Below, in pieces: positions 53,145 through 62,543 of a stretch of 64,000 nucleotides of DNA. How positions within the stretch are numbered: position 1 is the first letter of the stretch; the number at the start of each line of letters is the position of its first letter. The position numbers and the translations under genes are program-made. Origin of the DNA: Bacteroidales bacterium (GTDB lineage Bacteria; Bacteroidota; Bacteroidia; Bacteroidales; Muribaculaceae); NCBI GenBank assembly GCA_014800795.1, contig JAAVFL010000005.1:96595-160594 (forward strand), read 5' to 3'. The notes under the pieces are model-generated. The model was not told the DNA's origin and ran no database searches. It worked only from the letters and a program-made list of their open reading frames with translations.

Positions 53145-54725
53145 ATGACAGACAATTTTGAAATGGTGGCCAAGACCTTCCAGGGTCTGGAAGATGTTCT
53201 CGCCGAGGAGCTGCGCAATCTCGGGGCTATCAATGTGGAGCCCGGCCGGCGCATGGTGTCCTTCGAGGGCGATCTTGAGATGCTTTATAAGGCAAACCTG
53301 TGTTGCCGCACAGCTCTGCGCATTCTCAAACCGATCTATAAGTTTACCGCCCGCAATACCGACGAACTTTACGAACACACCAAGGAGTTCAACTGGGGAG
53401 AACTTATGTCGGTCGGCAGCACGTTTTCCATCGATACGGTGGCATACAGCGACGATTTCACCCACTCGCGGTTCGTCACATACCGTGTGAAGGACGCCAT
53501 TGTCGACTGGTTCAAGGATCGCTACGGTGAAGACAAACGCCCGGGGGTACGTTTGCAGGATGCCGATGTCATGATAAACGTCCATATATCCGGCGGCAAT
53601 GTCACCCTTTCCCTCGATTCGTCCGGCGAAAGTCTCCACAAGCGCGGATATCGCGTGGCCCAGACCGAGGCACCGATCAATGAAGTGCTGGCGGCAGGCA
53701 TCATATTGCGTAGCGGATGGCGCGGCGACTGCCCGCTGGTCGATCCTATGTGTGGCTCGGGAACTTTCCTTATTGAAGCGGCCCTTATTGCGGCCAACAT
53801 CAATCCCGGTGTTTACCGCAAACACTATTCGTTTGAAAACTGGAAAGATTTCAACCCAGAGCTGTTCGACCGTCTTTACAACGACGACTCCGCCGAGCGC
53901 GATTTCAATTTCAAAATATATGGTGCGGATATCTCCCCGAAAGCGGTGGAGATTGCCGCCCGCAATATCAAGAGCGCCGGTGTCGGTCGTATGATCGATC
54001 TTCAGGTGAAGCCTCTCAGCGAATGGTTCGATGCTCCCGCCGACGGTGTGCTGATAACCAATCCTCCTTACGGCGAGCGTATCACCACCGAGAATATGGA
54101 GGACCTTTATTCCCTGATCGGAAGCAAACTCAAAAACATATTCAAAGGCTACCACGCCTGGATTATCGCGGCCAAAAACGAGTTCGTCAACAAAATCGGT
54201 CTCGCCCCCAGCGTAAAACTTCCGATACTCAACGGCTCCATAGAGTGTGAGTTGCGTGAATATATAATCTTCGAAGGAGACTACAAGAGTTTCCGCCGCG
54301 ACGGTAACCGTCTGCGTGAACTCGAAGACAAGAAAGCCGACAAGCGTGCCGAAAAACGCAAGGAATTCGGTAAAGCGCGGCGCGATTTCCGCCGCGACGG
54401 CGCTCCCCGCAAAGGTGATCGCGATTTCTCCGACAAGCGACGCGAACGCCGCGAAAACAAAGCGAAGGAGCCGCGCAACAAACTTGAGGAGCGCTACCGG
54501 CCCGGAGGAAATCCCGGAGGAAAGTTCGCCGGCCGCCGTCCCGACCGCGACAGCCGTCCGTATGCCGACCGTAAGGATTTCCGCAGGAATACCCCTGACG
54601 AGGCCTTGAGTCCGAACGAAAATCCGTTTGCGGCGCGTCGCAGCGAGGTGGCTCTGCGCAGCATCACCGGCAAACAGCCATCGCTGTCGCCCATGCGCAA
54701 ACGTAAAAATCACGATAATCAGTAA
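53145..54725 (+). CDS. THUMP-domain 23S rRNA methyltransferase (RlmL/YpsC type) with basic tail
   Basis: An RNA N2-guanine methyltransferase of about 526 residues. A THUMP domain occupies about residues 1-165. The Rossmann methyltransferase domain (about 165-390) has VDPMCGSGTFLIEAA (SAM loop), YGADISPKAVEIAARN and the catalytic ITNPPYGER. From about residue 395 to the end the chain is a low-complexity Arg/Lys/Asp/Gly tail (RRDFRRDGAPRKGDR, NKLEERYRPGGNPGG), about 130 residues, which the E. coli enzyme's N-terminal half lacks. The tail probably binds RNA. The start is taken as the ATG at 53145; a GTG at 53136 is in frame. Confidence 0.88.
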   Translation: MTDNFEMVAKTFQGLEDVLAEELRNLGAINVEPGRRMVSFEGDLEMLYKANLCCRTALRILKPIYKFTARNTDELYEHTKEFNWGELMSVGSTFSIDTVAYSDDFTHSRFVTYRVKDAIVDWFKDRYGEDKRPGVRLQDADVMINVHISGGNVTLSLDSSGESLHKRGYRVAQTEAPINEVLAAGIILRSGWRGDCPLVDPMCGSGTFLIEAALIAANINPGVYRKHYSFENWKDFNPELFDRLYNDDSAERDFNFKIYGADISPKAVEIAARNIKSAGVGRMIDLQVKPLSEWFDAPADGVLITNPPYGERITTENMEDLYSLIGSKLKNIFKGYHAWIIAAKNEFVNKIGLAPSVKLPILNGSIECELREYIIFEGDYKSFRRDGNRLRELEDKKADKRAEKRKEFGKARRDFRRDGAPRKGDRDFSDKRRERRENKAKEPRNKLEERYRPGGNPGGKFAGRRPDRDSRPYADRKDFRRNTPDEALSPNENPFAARRSEVALRSITGKQPSLSPMRKRKNHDNQ

Positions 54726-54848
54726 GGCGGCCTCAAGGTCTTGTCGACCCTATGGGGTTCATAATCCATATAAAATATTATTGGTTGTGTAATCCATATG
54801 AATTACAACGGGCGGTTTTGTCCGTGTGCAGGGTGCCCGGCCTCTCCC

Positions 54849-54893
54849 CCCGTTCTAAATTTCTTAACTTCAAAACTTCTTAACTTCTCAAGA
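54849..54893 (+). repeat. CTTCTTAACTT-type repeat in the purD leader
   Basis: The last 45 nt before the purD start codon consist of TTCTTAACTTC-AAAACTTCTTAACTTCTC words, closely related to the nadK leader (31165-31230 on the other strand). Three tandem variants of ACTTC(T/A) are visible. Confidence 0.6.
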
Positions 54894-54894
54894 T

Positions 54895-56199
54895 ATGAAT
54901 ATCCTGCTACTTGGTTCCGGCGGTCGTGAATGTGCCCTGGCCTGGAAAATATCTCAGAGCCCGCTCTGTAAAAAACTTTACATCGCTCCCGGCAACGGTG
55001 GCACATCCGCCTATGGTACCAATGTCGCCATAAATCCGCTCTATTTCTCCGAGTTGAAAACCTTCATCAAAGAGAATAAAATAAAAATGCTCGTAGTAGG
55101 TAACGAGGATCCGCTGGTGGCCGGTATCACGGACTATTTCCACGACCGTGTGCCCTCGTTGCTTGTCGTAGGACCGTCGCGTGAAGGTGCGCTTCTCGAA
55201 GGTAGCAAGGATTTCGCAAAGGAATTCATGATGGAGTTCGGCATCCCCACAGCCCGTTACCGCTCGTTCACCATCGACACCCTTGAGGATGGCTATCGCT
55301 TCCTCGAAACCCTCAAGCCGCCGTATGTACTTAAGGCCGACGGTCTGGCGGCAGGTAAGGGTGTGCTGATTCTCGATACTCTTGCTGAGGCGAAACATGA
55401 GCTTAAGGAGATGCTCTCCGGAATGTTCGGTACAAGTTCGTCGACAGTGGTGATAGAGGAGTTCCTGAAAGGAATCGAGTGTTCGGTATTTGTACTCACC
55501 GACAGCAACGGCGGATACCGCATCCTCCCTGTGGCTAAAGATTACAAGCGTATCGGCGAGGGTGATACCGGTCTGAACACCGGCGGTATGGGAGCTGTGA
55601 GCCCCGTGCCGTTCGCCGACAAGGCTTTTATGGATAAAGTTGAGCAGCGTATCATAAAGCCGACTATCGATGGCTTGCAGACACGCGGCATCGACTATCG
55701 CGGATTTATTTTCTTCGGGCTTATCAACGTGGATGGCGAACCGATGGTAATCGAATACAATGTGCGTATGGGCGATCCTGAGACAGAGGTCGTGATGCCA
55801 CGTATCAAATCGGATATGGTGGAACTGATGAAAGCCGCCGCTGAAGGTGATCTCGGCGATCTGCCACTCGAGATTGATCCCCGCACCGCTGTCACCGTGA
55901 TGATGGTTTCGGGCGGTTATCCCGGTGTATACGCCAAAGGGTTGGAGATCACCGGTGTGGAGGATATCGCAGCCAGTGGTGAGCTTCCCGATACCATCCC
56001 TTTCCATGCCGGAACGAAGCGCGATGAGAAGGGGCGCCTCGTCACTTCCGGTGGGCGTGTGATAGCGCTTACCTCTTATGGCGAAAATATTTCCGAAGCA
56101 CTTACAGCAAGCTACAACGCTACAGCTTATGTTGATTACGAAGGGGCTTATTTCCGTCAGGATATAGGTCTTGACCTCTGCGATCAGTATGCTGACTGA
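54895..56199 (+). CDS. purD: Phosphoribosylamine-glycine ligase
   Basis: PurD makes glycinamide ribonucleotide, the second step of de novo purine synthesis. The 434-residue ATP-grasp enzyme has LLLGSGGRECALAWKISQSP at the N-terminus, YIAPGNGGTS, VLKADGLAAGKGVLILDT (ATP-grasp loop), VIEEFLKGIECSVF, GDTGLNTGGMGAVSPVPF and NVRMGDPETEVVMPRI. Complete. The 3' end overlaps the following membrane-protein gene by 11 nt. The leader has a pyrimidine-rich repeat. Other pur genes are not nearby. Confidence 0.97.
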   Translation: MNILLLGSGGRECALAWKISQSPLCKKLYIAPGNGGTSAYGTNVAINPLYFSELKTFIKENKIKMLVVGNEDPLVAGITDYFHDRVPSLLVVGPSREGALLEGSKDFAKEFMMEFGIPTARYRSFTIDTLEDGYRFLETLKPPYVLKADGLAAGKGVLILDTLAEAKHELKEMLSGMFGTSSSTVVIEEFLKGIECSVFVLTDSNGGYRILPVAKDYKRIGEGDTGLNTGGMGAVSPVPFADKAFMDKVEQRIIKPTIDGLQTRGIDYRGFIFFGLINVDGEPMVIEYNVRMGDPETEVVMPRIKSDMVELMKAAAEGDLGDLPLEIDPRTAVTVMMVSGGYPGVYAKGLEITGVEDIAASGELPDTIPFHAGTKRDEKGRLVTSGGRVIALTSYGENISEALTASYNATAYVDYEGAYFRQDIGLDLCDQYAD

Positions 56200-57184
56200 A
56201 AAAGACCTTACCGCATTTCTGCACCAGAGGGGTGCCACGGCTCTGATGATGACCGTGGCGGCCCTCTGCTCGCTTTTTGCGTGGCAGACCGGTGCGGTAG
56301 TGCCGATGGAGGGTAACCAGGGATGGGGATTACCAAGCGCCAACCTGTGGTTCCCTTTCGATCCGGTGACGGCATATGTGAGCATGGGTGTCACTTACGC
56401 CGTGGCACTCCTTACAGTTTTCATCAACCGCCACTTCAATGTACTCCGCAGTCTTACATCGCTTGTGGCTACGATGTTTCTGGTGATGCAGATCGCCATC
56501 CCCTCGGTTCTCGGTCAGTTTTACGGAGGCTCTCTGCTGTCGCTTGTGGGGATGCTCTGTGTGGGGCTGCTTTTCTCTGTCTATACCGATCCGGCCGGAC
56601 AACGGAGGATATTCCTGATTTTCTGTCTGCTCGGAGCCGCAGCGATGACCCAGATCGCATGCTTGTTTTATGTGCCGGTGTTCCTTGTCGGGTGCATGCA
56701 GATGCGTGTGTTCGGTATGCGCGCATTTTTAGCCGCTCTGCTGGGCCTTGTCACTCCGGCATGGATTCTTATAGGGTTCGGGATTGTCGAGCCTCAGACG
56801 CTTCTCCAGACCCCTCTGTCGTCGCTTCTCACTCCGGCATGGGCGCAGTTCGATACCGCGGATATGGTGCAGACTGTCGCGGCCACCGGTCTTACCGTGG
56901 CGCTTGGCGTATTGTTCGCGGTGCTGAACATTCTGAAAATCCTGAGCTATAACTCGCGTGTCAGGGCCTTCAACGGATTTCTTACAATACTGTTCTGTGT
57001 CACGGCTCTGTTCGCCGTGATCAATTTCAACAATTTCACGTTCTATATCCCGCTGCTTAATGTGCTGGCGGCATACCAGATCGGTCATTTCTTCACTTAC
57101 CGCCGTCAGCGGCGCACATACATCCCGCTGCTGCTCATAGCCTTCATGTATGCGGCCTTGTTCGTGTGGTGTGTAAACGCATAG
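56189..57184 (+). CDS. Polytopic membrane protein, function unknown
   Basis: From the ATG at 56189, inside the end of purD (11-nt overlap, so probably translationally coupled), this 331-residue protein has about nine hydrophobic segments and short loops. Examples are TAYVSMGVTYAVALLTVFI, LVATMFLVMQIAIPSVL, FLVGCMQMRVFGMRAFLAALL and a final YIPLLLIAFMYAALFVWCV. I recognise no catalytic motif. I recall membrane proteins of this kind beside purD in other Bacteroidales but know no function. An earlier TTG at 56171 adds six residues and is not preferred. Confidence 0.75.
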   Translation: MLTEKDLTAFLHQRGATALMMTVAALCSLFAWQTGAVVPMEGNQGWGLPSANLWFPFDPVTAYVSMGVTYAVALLTVFINRHFNVLRSLTSLVATMFLVMQIAIPSVLGQFYGGSLLSLVGMLCVGLLFSVYTDPAGQRRIFLIFCLLGAAAMTQIACLFYVPVFLVGCMQMRVFGMRAFLAALLGLVTPAWILIGFGIVEPQTLLQTPLSSLLTPAWAQFDTADMVQTVAATGLTVALGVLFAVLNILKILSYNSRVRAFNGFLTILFCVTALFAVINFNNFTFYIPLLNVLAAYQIGHFFTYRRQRRTYIPLLLIAFMYAALFVWCVNA

Positions 57185-57197
57185 TTCACTCCTGTTT

Positions 57198-58235
57198 ATG
57201 AAAATTATTGTGGAATCACATATACCCTACGTCGGAAACAGTCTTGACGATCTGGGTGAAGTGGTACGCCTGACTCCCGATGAAATAACACGCGAAGCTG
57301 TGGCCGATGCTGATGCGCTTATAGTGCGCACGCGCACCCGCTGCGGCGCTCCGCTGCTCGATGGGTCGGCGGTGAAATTCGTTGCCACGGCAACGATCGG
57401 AACCGATCATATCGACCGGGGGTGGTGTGCGTCGCGAGGTATAGAGGTTCACAGTTGCCCCGGATGCAACGCTCCCGCTGTGGCGCAGTATGTGTGGAGT
57501 TCGGTTTTGCGGCTCCGTGACTGTGTTGAGGGTGCAGTGATCGGTGTAGTGGGGCTGGGGAATGTAGGTAGCATAGTTGCCCGGTGGGCACGCAGTTTAG
57601 GAGCGAAGGTGCTTGCATGCGATCCTCCCCGCGAGCGGGCCACGGGGGGATGGGATCCGGAGAATCCCGCCGCTGCGGGGAGCGAACCGTTCGTGACGCT
57701 CGACCATATAGCACGCCATGCGGATATAATCACTTTCCATACGCCTTTTACACGCGAGGGTGGGGACCGCACGTTCCATATCGCCGGTGCTGAATTTTTC
57801 GACAGCCTTGTAAAACGCCCCATTGTCATCAATGCCGCCCGCGGGGGTGTAGTCGATACCCCTGCGCTTGAGAAAGCTATCTGCGACAGACGTGTATCCG
57901 CTGCTGTGATTGACTGCTGGGAGGGAGAACCGGCCATATCACGCGAATTACTTGAACTGGCACACATCGCCACACCCCACATCGCCGGATATTCCATCGA
58001 AGGGAAGCAGAGGGCTACCGCCTCATGCGTCGGAGCGCTCCGCCGTTTTGCCGGGGCTAAGGTTGAACAGCCGGCTCCGATTGTTCCACCGCCCTATAAC
58101 CTTGCCATGCCTTTTGGCGAGCGGATCGTCGCATCCTACGATCCGCTTGCCGACACAGCGGCGCTCCGCCGCGATCCCTCAGCTTTCGAGGCGCTCCGCA
58201 ACCATTATCCTCTCCGCCACGAGGTTGCCTTATAA
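57198..58235 (+). CDS. pdxB: 4-phosphoerythronate dehydrogenase
   Basis: PdxB oxidises 4-phosphoerythronate in the DXP-dependent vitamin B6 pathway and works with PdxJ (31917). The 345-residue 2-hydroxyacid dehydrogenase has RTRTRCGAPLLDGSAVKFVATATIGTDHID at the N-terminus, the NAD motif GVVGLGNVGSIVARWARSLG, VINAARGGVVDT (catalytic Arg), and the IATPHIAGYSIEGK histidine region. The SIEGK/GLRRF pattern is typical of PdxB rather than of SerA. It is 13 nt after the membrane-protein gene. Confidence 0.92.
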   Translation: MKIIVESHIPYVGNSLDDLGEVVRLTPDEITREAVADADALIVRTRTRCGAPLLDGSAVKFVATATIGTDHIDRGWCASRGIEVHSCPGCNAPAVAQYVWSSVLRLRDCVEGAVIGVVGLGNVGSIVARWARSLGAKVLACDPPRERATGGWDPENPAAAGSEPFVTLDHIARHADIITFHTPFTREGGDRTFHIAGAEFFDSLVKRPIVINAARGGVVDTPALEKAICDRRVSAAVIDCWEGEPAISRELLELAHIATPHIAGYSIEGKQRATASCVGALRRFAGAKVEQPAPIVPPPYNLAMPFGERIVASYDPLADTAALRRDPSAFEALRNHYPLRHEVAL

Positions 58236-58425
58236 CCCGCCGGAGCCGTGATTTCTCTCCTGTTCTGCCGAACGGGTGATCCGCCCGTAATATATATATG
58301 TCAGGTATAGGAAAGTTCTTATCGGGTGAGAACAATACGGGGGTAAAGTGGGTATTATTAGCATAAAGATTACCTCCGGAGACAGACGGAGATGGTGGAG
58401 TTTGCGATTTCCGCAAAATTTTTAC

Positions 58426-58433
58426 TAATTTTG
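58426..58433 (+). promoter_or_regulatory. -7 promoter box for topA
   Basis: TAATTTTG matches TAnnTTTG, with 31 nt between it and the ATG at 58465. Confidence 0.6.
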
Positions 58434-58464
58434 CGGCCGATTACACATTAGATAAAAAGAACCC

Positions 58465-60786
58465 ATGGTTAAAAACCTTGTCATAGTAGAGTCTCCCCAC
58501 AAAGCGAAGACTATCGGAAAATTTCTCGGACCTGACTTCACGGTGATGTCGAGTCAGGGTCATATACGTGATCTGCGGAAAAAGAATTTCTCTATCGACA
58601 AGGACAACGGATTCACGCCGGAATATGAGATTCCCGACGATAAGAAAGCTCTTGTAGCCGAGCTTAAAAAGGCGGCGAAGCAGGCCGATATGGTATGGCT
58701 CGCTTCCGATGAGGACCGCGAGGGTGAGGCTATAGCCTGGCATCTCTATGAGGTTCTCGGTCTAAAGCCGGAAAAGACACGCCGTATCGTTTTCCACGAG
58801 ATCACAAAACCCGCTATTCTCAACGCTATCGAGCATCCCCGCACCATTGACCTCAATCTTGTTGATGCGCAGCAGGCGCGTCGCGTTCTCGACCGCATCG
58901 TTGGGTTCGAGCTGTCTCCTGTGTTGTGGAAAAAAATCAAGCCGGCTCTTTCCGCCGGGCGCGTACAGTCAGTGGCTGTGCGCCTGATCATGGAGCGTGA
59001 AAATGAAATAAAGAACTTCCGTCAGGAGCGTTATTACCGCGTTACGGCCGATTTTACCATGGCGGATGGCACAATCGTAACCGCCGAACTTTCCAGACGT
59101 CTGTCCGACAGGAAAGCCGCCGAGGAATTCCTCTCCGATTGTATCGGAGCGGCTTTCAGCGTTTCTGAAGTTACGGTGCGTCCCGTGAGGAAATCACCGG
59201 CACCACCCTTTACTACCTCAACTCTTCAGCAGGAGGCAGCCCGAAAACTCGGTTTTACTGTCTCGCAGACCATGATGGTTGCACAGCGCCTCTATGAAGC
59301 CGGACATATCACATACATGCGTACCGACTCTCTCAATCTCTCGGCTCTGGCCCTTTCGGCTATCGAGAAAGAGATAACAGCAGGGCTTGGAGAGCGCTAT
59401 CTTAAGATACGCCATTACCATACCAAATCGAAGGGCGCCCAGGAGGCACACGAGGCCATACGCCCTACGTATGTGGATAAACAGACAATCGAGGGAACCT
59501 CGCAGGAGAAACGCCTGTATTCGCTTATATGGAAGCGCACACTCGCCTCGCAGATGGCCGACGCCGAACTGGAGAAGACCACTGTGGATATCTCCACCCC
59601 CGCACGTCCGGAACATTTCACCGCCACCGGCGAAGTGATAAAATTCGACGGTTTCCTCAAACTGTATATGGAAGGGACCGACGACGAGACTGACGATAAC
59701 CTGCAGGGCATCCTTCCCCCGCTGAAAGAGGGAGAAAAGCTCGCGGCCGCCCGCATAACCGCCACCGAACGCTTCACCCAGCAGCCACCGCGCTACACCG
59801 AGGCTTCGCTTGTGAAGAAGATGGAGGAACTCGGCATCGGTCGTCCGTCGACATACGCCCCCACCATCTCCACCATCCAGCAGCGTGAATATGTTGAGAA
59901 AGGGGAGAAGCCGGGTGTGAGCCGCGACTATGAGGTGATAACCCTCCGCGACGGCAAGATTACCGACGAGACCCGCACCGAAACCGTAGGTTCGGAGCGT
60001 GGAAAACTCATACCTACCGACATAGGCGAGGTGGTTAACACCTTCCTCACAGAGTTCTTCCCCGATATCCTCGACTATGAATTCACTGCCCGTATTGAAG
60101 AGAAGTTCGATGAGATTGCCGAAGGCAATCTGCCGTGGCACAGCGAGATAGAGGCTTTTTATTCCGATTTCCATCCCACTGTCGACAGCGCCCTCAATAT
60201 GCGCACCGAGCATAAGGTAGGCGAACGCATGCTCGGCAACGACCCCGCCACCGGAAAACCTGTGTCGGTGAAAATCGGCCGCTTCGGTCCGATGATTCAG
60301 CTCGGCTCAGGCGACAGCGAGGAGAAACCTCAGTTCGCATCCCTCCTCAAGGGACAGTCCGTGGCCACAATTACCCTCGAAGAAGCCCTGAAACTCTTCG
60401 AGTTCCCCCGCAATATCGGTGAATACGAGGGGGGAGATGTCAGCGTAGCGATCGGCCGCTTCGGCCCATATGTCAAGCACGACGGTAAATTCGTATCCAT
60501 CCCCAAGGAGCTTTCGCCCGCTCATATCACCCTCGATGAGGCGATTGCGCTGATCAACGAAAAACGTGCGGCCGAGGCCAACCGTGTGGTCAAAACATTC
60601 CCCGACGATCCCGACCTCCAGATTCTCAACGGCCGCTACGGAATTTATATCTCCTATAAGAAAGGCAACTATAAGATTCCCAAGACTGTATCGAATCCCG
60701 CCGAACTTACCCGCGAGGAGTGTATGGATATCGTGGCGTCGGCCGATGCGAAACCCAAGCGTCCGCGCTCAACACGTAAGAAATAA
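58465..60786 (+). CDS. topA: DNA topoisomerase I
   Basis: TopA relaxes negative supercoils. The 773-residue type IA enzyme has the Toprim start NLVIVESPHKAKTIGKFLG (metal Glu), SDEDREGEAIAWHL (metal Asp cluster, 81-94) and the active-site Tyr284 in HITYMRTDSLNLS. Further domain IV/III blocks are GRPSTYAPTISTIQQREYV and HEAIRPT. The C-terminus has two to three topoisomerase C-terminal repeats (VKIGRFGPMIQLG, VSVAIGRFGPYVKHDG, ILNGRYGIYISYKKGNYKIP) instead of zinc fingers and a basic end (KRPRSTRKK). It has its own promoter; the pseudouridine synthase follows after 9 nt. Confidence 0.97.
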   Translation: MVKNLVIVESPHKAKTIGKFLGPDFTVMSSQGHIRDLRKKNFSIDKDNGFTPEYEIPDDKKALVAELKKAAKQADMVWLASDEDREGEAIAWHLYEVLGLKPEKTRRIVFHEITKPAILNAIEHPRTIDLNLVDAQQARRVLDRIVGFELSPVLWKKIKPALSAGRVQSVAVRLIMERENEIKNFRQERYYRVTADFTMADGTIVTAELSRRLSDRKAAEEFLSDCIGAAFSVSEVTVRPVRKSPAPPFTTSTLQQEAARKLGFTVSQTMMVAQRLYEAGHITYMRTDSLNLSALALSAIEKEITAGLGERYLKIRHYHTKSKGAQEAHEAIRPTYVDKQTIEGTSQEKRLYSLIWKRTLASQMADAELEKTTVDISTPARPEHFTATGEVIKFDGFLKLYMEGTDDETDDNLQGILPPLKEGEKLAAARITATERFTQQPPRYTEASLVKKMEELGIGRPSTYAPTISTIQQREYVEKGEKPGVSRDYEVITLRDGKITDETRTETVGSERGKLIPTDIGEVVNTFLTEFFPDILDYEFTARIEEKFDEIAEGNLPWHSEIEAFYSDFHPTVDSALNMRTEHKVGERMLGNDPATGKPVSVKIGRFGPMIQLGSGDSEEKPQFASLLKGQSVATITLEEALKLFEFPRNIGEYEGGDVSVAIGRFGPYVKHDGKFVSIPKELSPAHITLDEAIALINEKRAAEANRVVKTFPDDPDLQILNGRYGIYISYKKGNYKIPKTVSNPAELTREECMDIVASADAKPKRPRSTRKK

Positions 60787-60795
60787 CCCCCTGCA

Positions 60796-61719
60796 ATGAA
60801 GAGACCAGCCCATAAACCGGGGGCGGAGAAGCGACGCTTCGCCCCCGACACAATATTCACATTCACCGTAGGTGAAGAATCCGTGCAGTTGCTTGATTTT
60901 CTTATCCGCTGCATGCCCGATCATAAGCGAACCAATATCAAGGAGCTGCTCAAATACGATCAGGTGATGGTAAACGGAGCGGTAGAACACCAGTTCAACG
61001 CCGAACTTCACCCCGGCGACGAAGTTAAGGTAAACATAACCCGCGCTTTCGTCACCTTCTACAACCGCCGGGTGCAGCTCGTCTACGAAGACGACGATAT
61101 CATCGTGATAAACAAAGGCTACGGACTGCTGTCGATGGGCAACGACAAGATCAAGGAGGGAACCGCCTATAGCATCGTGCGCGATTATCTCAAGGATAAG
61201 GATCCGCGCAACAAGCTTTTCATCGTCCATCGCCTCGACCAGCACACTTCCGGGCTTATGATAATGGCGAAATCGGTAGAAGCCAAAGAGAAATTGCAGT
61301 TTAACTGGAACAACATGGTGCGTCAGCGCCAGTATGTATGCGTGGTTGAGGGCAAACTCGATCCCGCCGAGGGGGAGGTTCGCAGCTATCTCGCCGAGAA
61401 TTCGCAGTATCTCGTCTATTCCACCGACAATCCCGAGGAGGGGAAGCTCGCCGTCACCAACTACCGTACCATCAAGAGCGCCAACGGATATACGCTTGCG
61501 GAAGTGGAGCTCGAGACCGGGCGTAAGAACCAGATCCGCGTTCACATGCACGATCTCAAACACTCCATCGCCGGCGACCGCCGCTACAGAGCCAAGACCT
61601 CGCCCATCCATCGCCTCGCCCTCCATGCCCGCACCATCACCTTCATCCACCCCATCACCCGCCGCCTGATGAACTTCTCCACCCCCATTCCCCCATCTTT
61701 CCTCTCCATGGTCAAGTAA
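60796..61719 (+). CDS. RluA family pseudouridine synthase
   Basis: A 307-residue RNA pseudouridine synthase: S4-like N-terminus (about 30-85, LLDFLIRCMPDHKRTNIKELLKYDQVMVNG) and the catalytic domain with the Asp in FIVHRLDQHTSGL (Asp148), DDDIIVINKGYG and ELETGRKNQIRVHMHDLKHSIAGD. The RluA/RluC/RluD subtype is not clear, so the exact uridines are unknown. It is co-transcribed with topA and ends at the conserved hairpin at 61742. Confidence 0.92.
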   Translation: MKRPAHKPGAEKRRFAPDTIFTFTVGEESVQLLDFLIRCMPDHKRTNIKELLKYDQVMVNGAVEHQFNAELHPGDEVKVNITRAFVTFYNRRVQLVYEDDDIIVINKGYGLLSMGNDKIKEGTAYSIVRDYLKDKDPRNKLFIVHRLDQHTSGLMIMAKSVEAKEKLQFNWNNMVRQRQYVCVVEGKLDPAEGEVRSYLAENSQYLVYSTDNPEEGKLAVTNYRTIKSANGYTLAEVELETGRKNQIRVHMHDLKHSIAGDRRYRAKTSPIHRLALHARTITFIHPITRRLMNFSTPIPPSFLSMVK

Positions 61720-61741
61720 GAGATCTTTGAAAAAAATAAAC

Positions 61742-61775
61742 GTGTGGCTGTGTCATTCATTTGACACAGCCACAC
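61742..61775. terminator. Bidirectional hairpin terminator (GGCTGTGTCA family)
   Basis: Perfect 14-bp arms GTGTGGCTGTGTCA (61742-61755) and TGACACAGCCACAC (61762-61775) with a 6-nt loop. It lies between the convergent pseudouridine synthase and BACON-like genes and shares its core with 19825 and 37731. Confidence 0.88.
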
Positions 61776-61803
61776 TTGAATTCGGATGGTTAGATTCCGC
61801 CGT

Positions 61804-62502
61804 TCAATCCCAACCTTGAATTATATATATCGCATTGTTGACAAAACGATCGGAAACAAAGAATGTTCCATAAGATGCTATGAATACAATCGTCATCACT
61901 CTGAGCCTGCCCGTTGTATTCGGCATTACGGTTATATTTACCAGATCTTCATCCCCATTAACAGAGCATTCCACCCAATCGTTCTCTCCTGCCGTAAAGC
62001 AGGTGGTTCCCCGTAAATTACCCCCTGTAAAACACCGTCCGCCTCCATTTATCCAGTCAACGGCGGCTTGCTTCCATTGCCGTTGGAAGTCATCCCGGGA
62101 GGGACCGCAATACACATCACCGGGGATAACCGAATCGTTTGGGGTTAATTCAATATCGCCCCACTTGCTTTTAGTATACAACAATCTTTGAACAGCACCA
62201 ATCACACAAGCGTTGCCCCGTGAAAGATAATCAATTTCAGGATTATACTGCATTCTTGCATGCCCTCCCGACGCGGGAAAATAATGAACTGCATCCTCGT
62301 CATGGAAAAACTTGTCGCAGAATGGCGGAAGAATAAATGAGGAGTCATACGGAGGAAGAGTCATGGGATAATCCTCCGGAGCATACTTTTTCCACCCACT
62401 ATAATTCTGTTTGGGGGCTGACCGGCACATTGAAAAACCAATACCTGCAACGGTCACAAAAACTAATGCTACCAAAAAATTCCAAAGATTATTTCGTTTC
62501 AT
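61804..62502 (-). CDS. Membrane-anchored BACON-like protein, tandem copy 2
   Basis: From the ATG at 62502 the protein has 232 residues: one N-terminal hydrophobic anchor (WNFLVALVFVTVAGIGFSMC), a middle domain that I do not recognise (about 25-165), and a C-terminal beta module (DLVNITVMPNTTGRLRVMTIVF to NNAIYIIQGWD). The module resembles a BACON-type Ig-like domain. It is strongly similar to the next gene upstream (62544-63245): PFC.KFFHDED.VHYFPASGG and NPEIDYLSR are shared. No catalytic motif is seen. An in-frame start at 62550 lies in duplicated flanking DNA and is rejected. Confidence 0.65.
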   Translation of the reverse strand: MKRNNLWNFLVALVFVTVAGIGFSMCRSAPKQNYSGWKKYAPEDYPMTLPPYDSSFILPPFCDKFFHDEDAVHYFPASGGHARMQYNPEIDYLSRGNACVIGAVQRLLYTKSKWGDIELTPNDSVIPGDVYCGPSRDDFQRQWKQAAVDWINGGGRCFTGGNLRGTTCFTAGENDWVECSVNGDEDLVNITVMPNTTGRLRVMTIVFIASYGTFFVSDRFVNNAIYIIQGWD

Positions 62503-62543
62503 CGCTGTACTCTCAGATATAGTCTGAAAATCCCTTGTCAATC

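Noticed and set aside
53118..54713. 531-codon open frame antisense to the RlmL-type gene
   Set aside because: The forward strand has clear THUMP and methyltransferase motifs; the antisense translation is low-complexity without any domain. It is a by-product of codon usage.
54907..56394. 495-codon open frame antisense to purD
   Set aside because: purD is intact and unmistakable on the plus strand; the antisense frame has no motif, promoter or ribosome-binding site.
61804..62502. Cys in SRGNACVIGAVQRLLY as a C10 peptidase active site
   Set aside because: The tandem paralogue lacks the Cys at this place and no downstream catalytic His region is visible.
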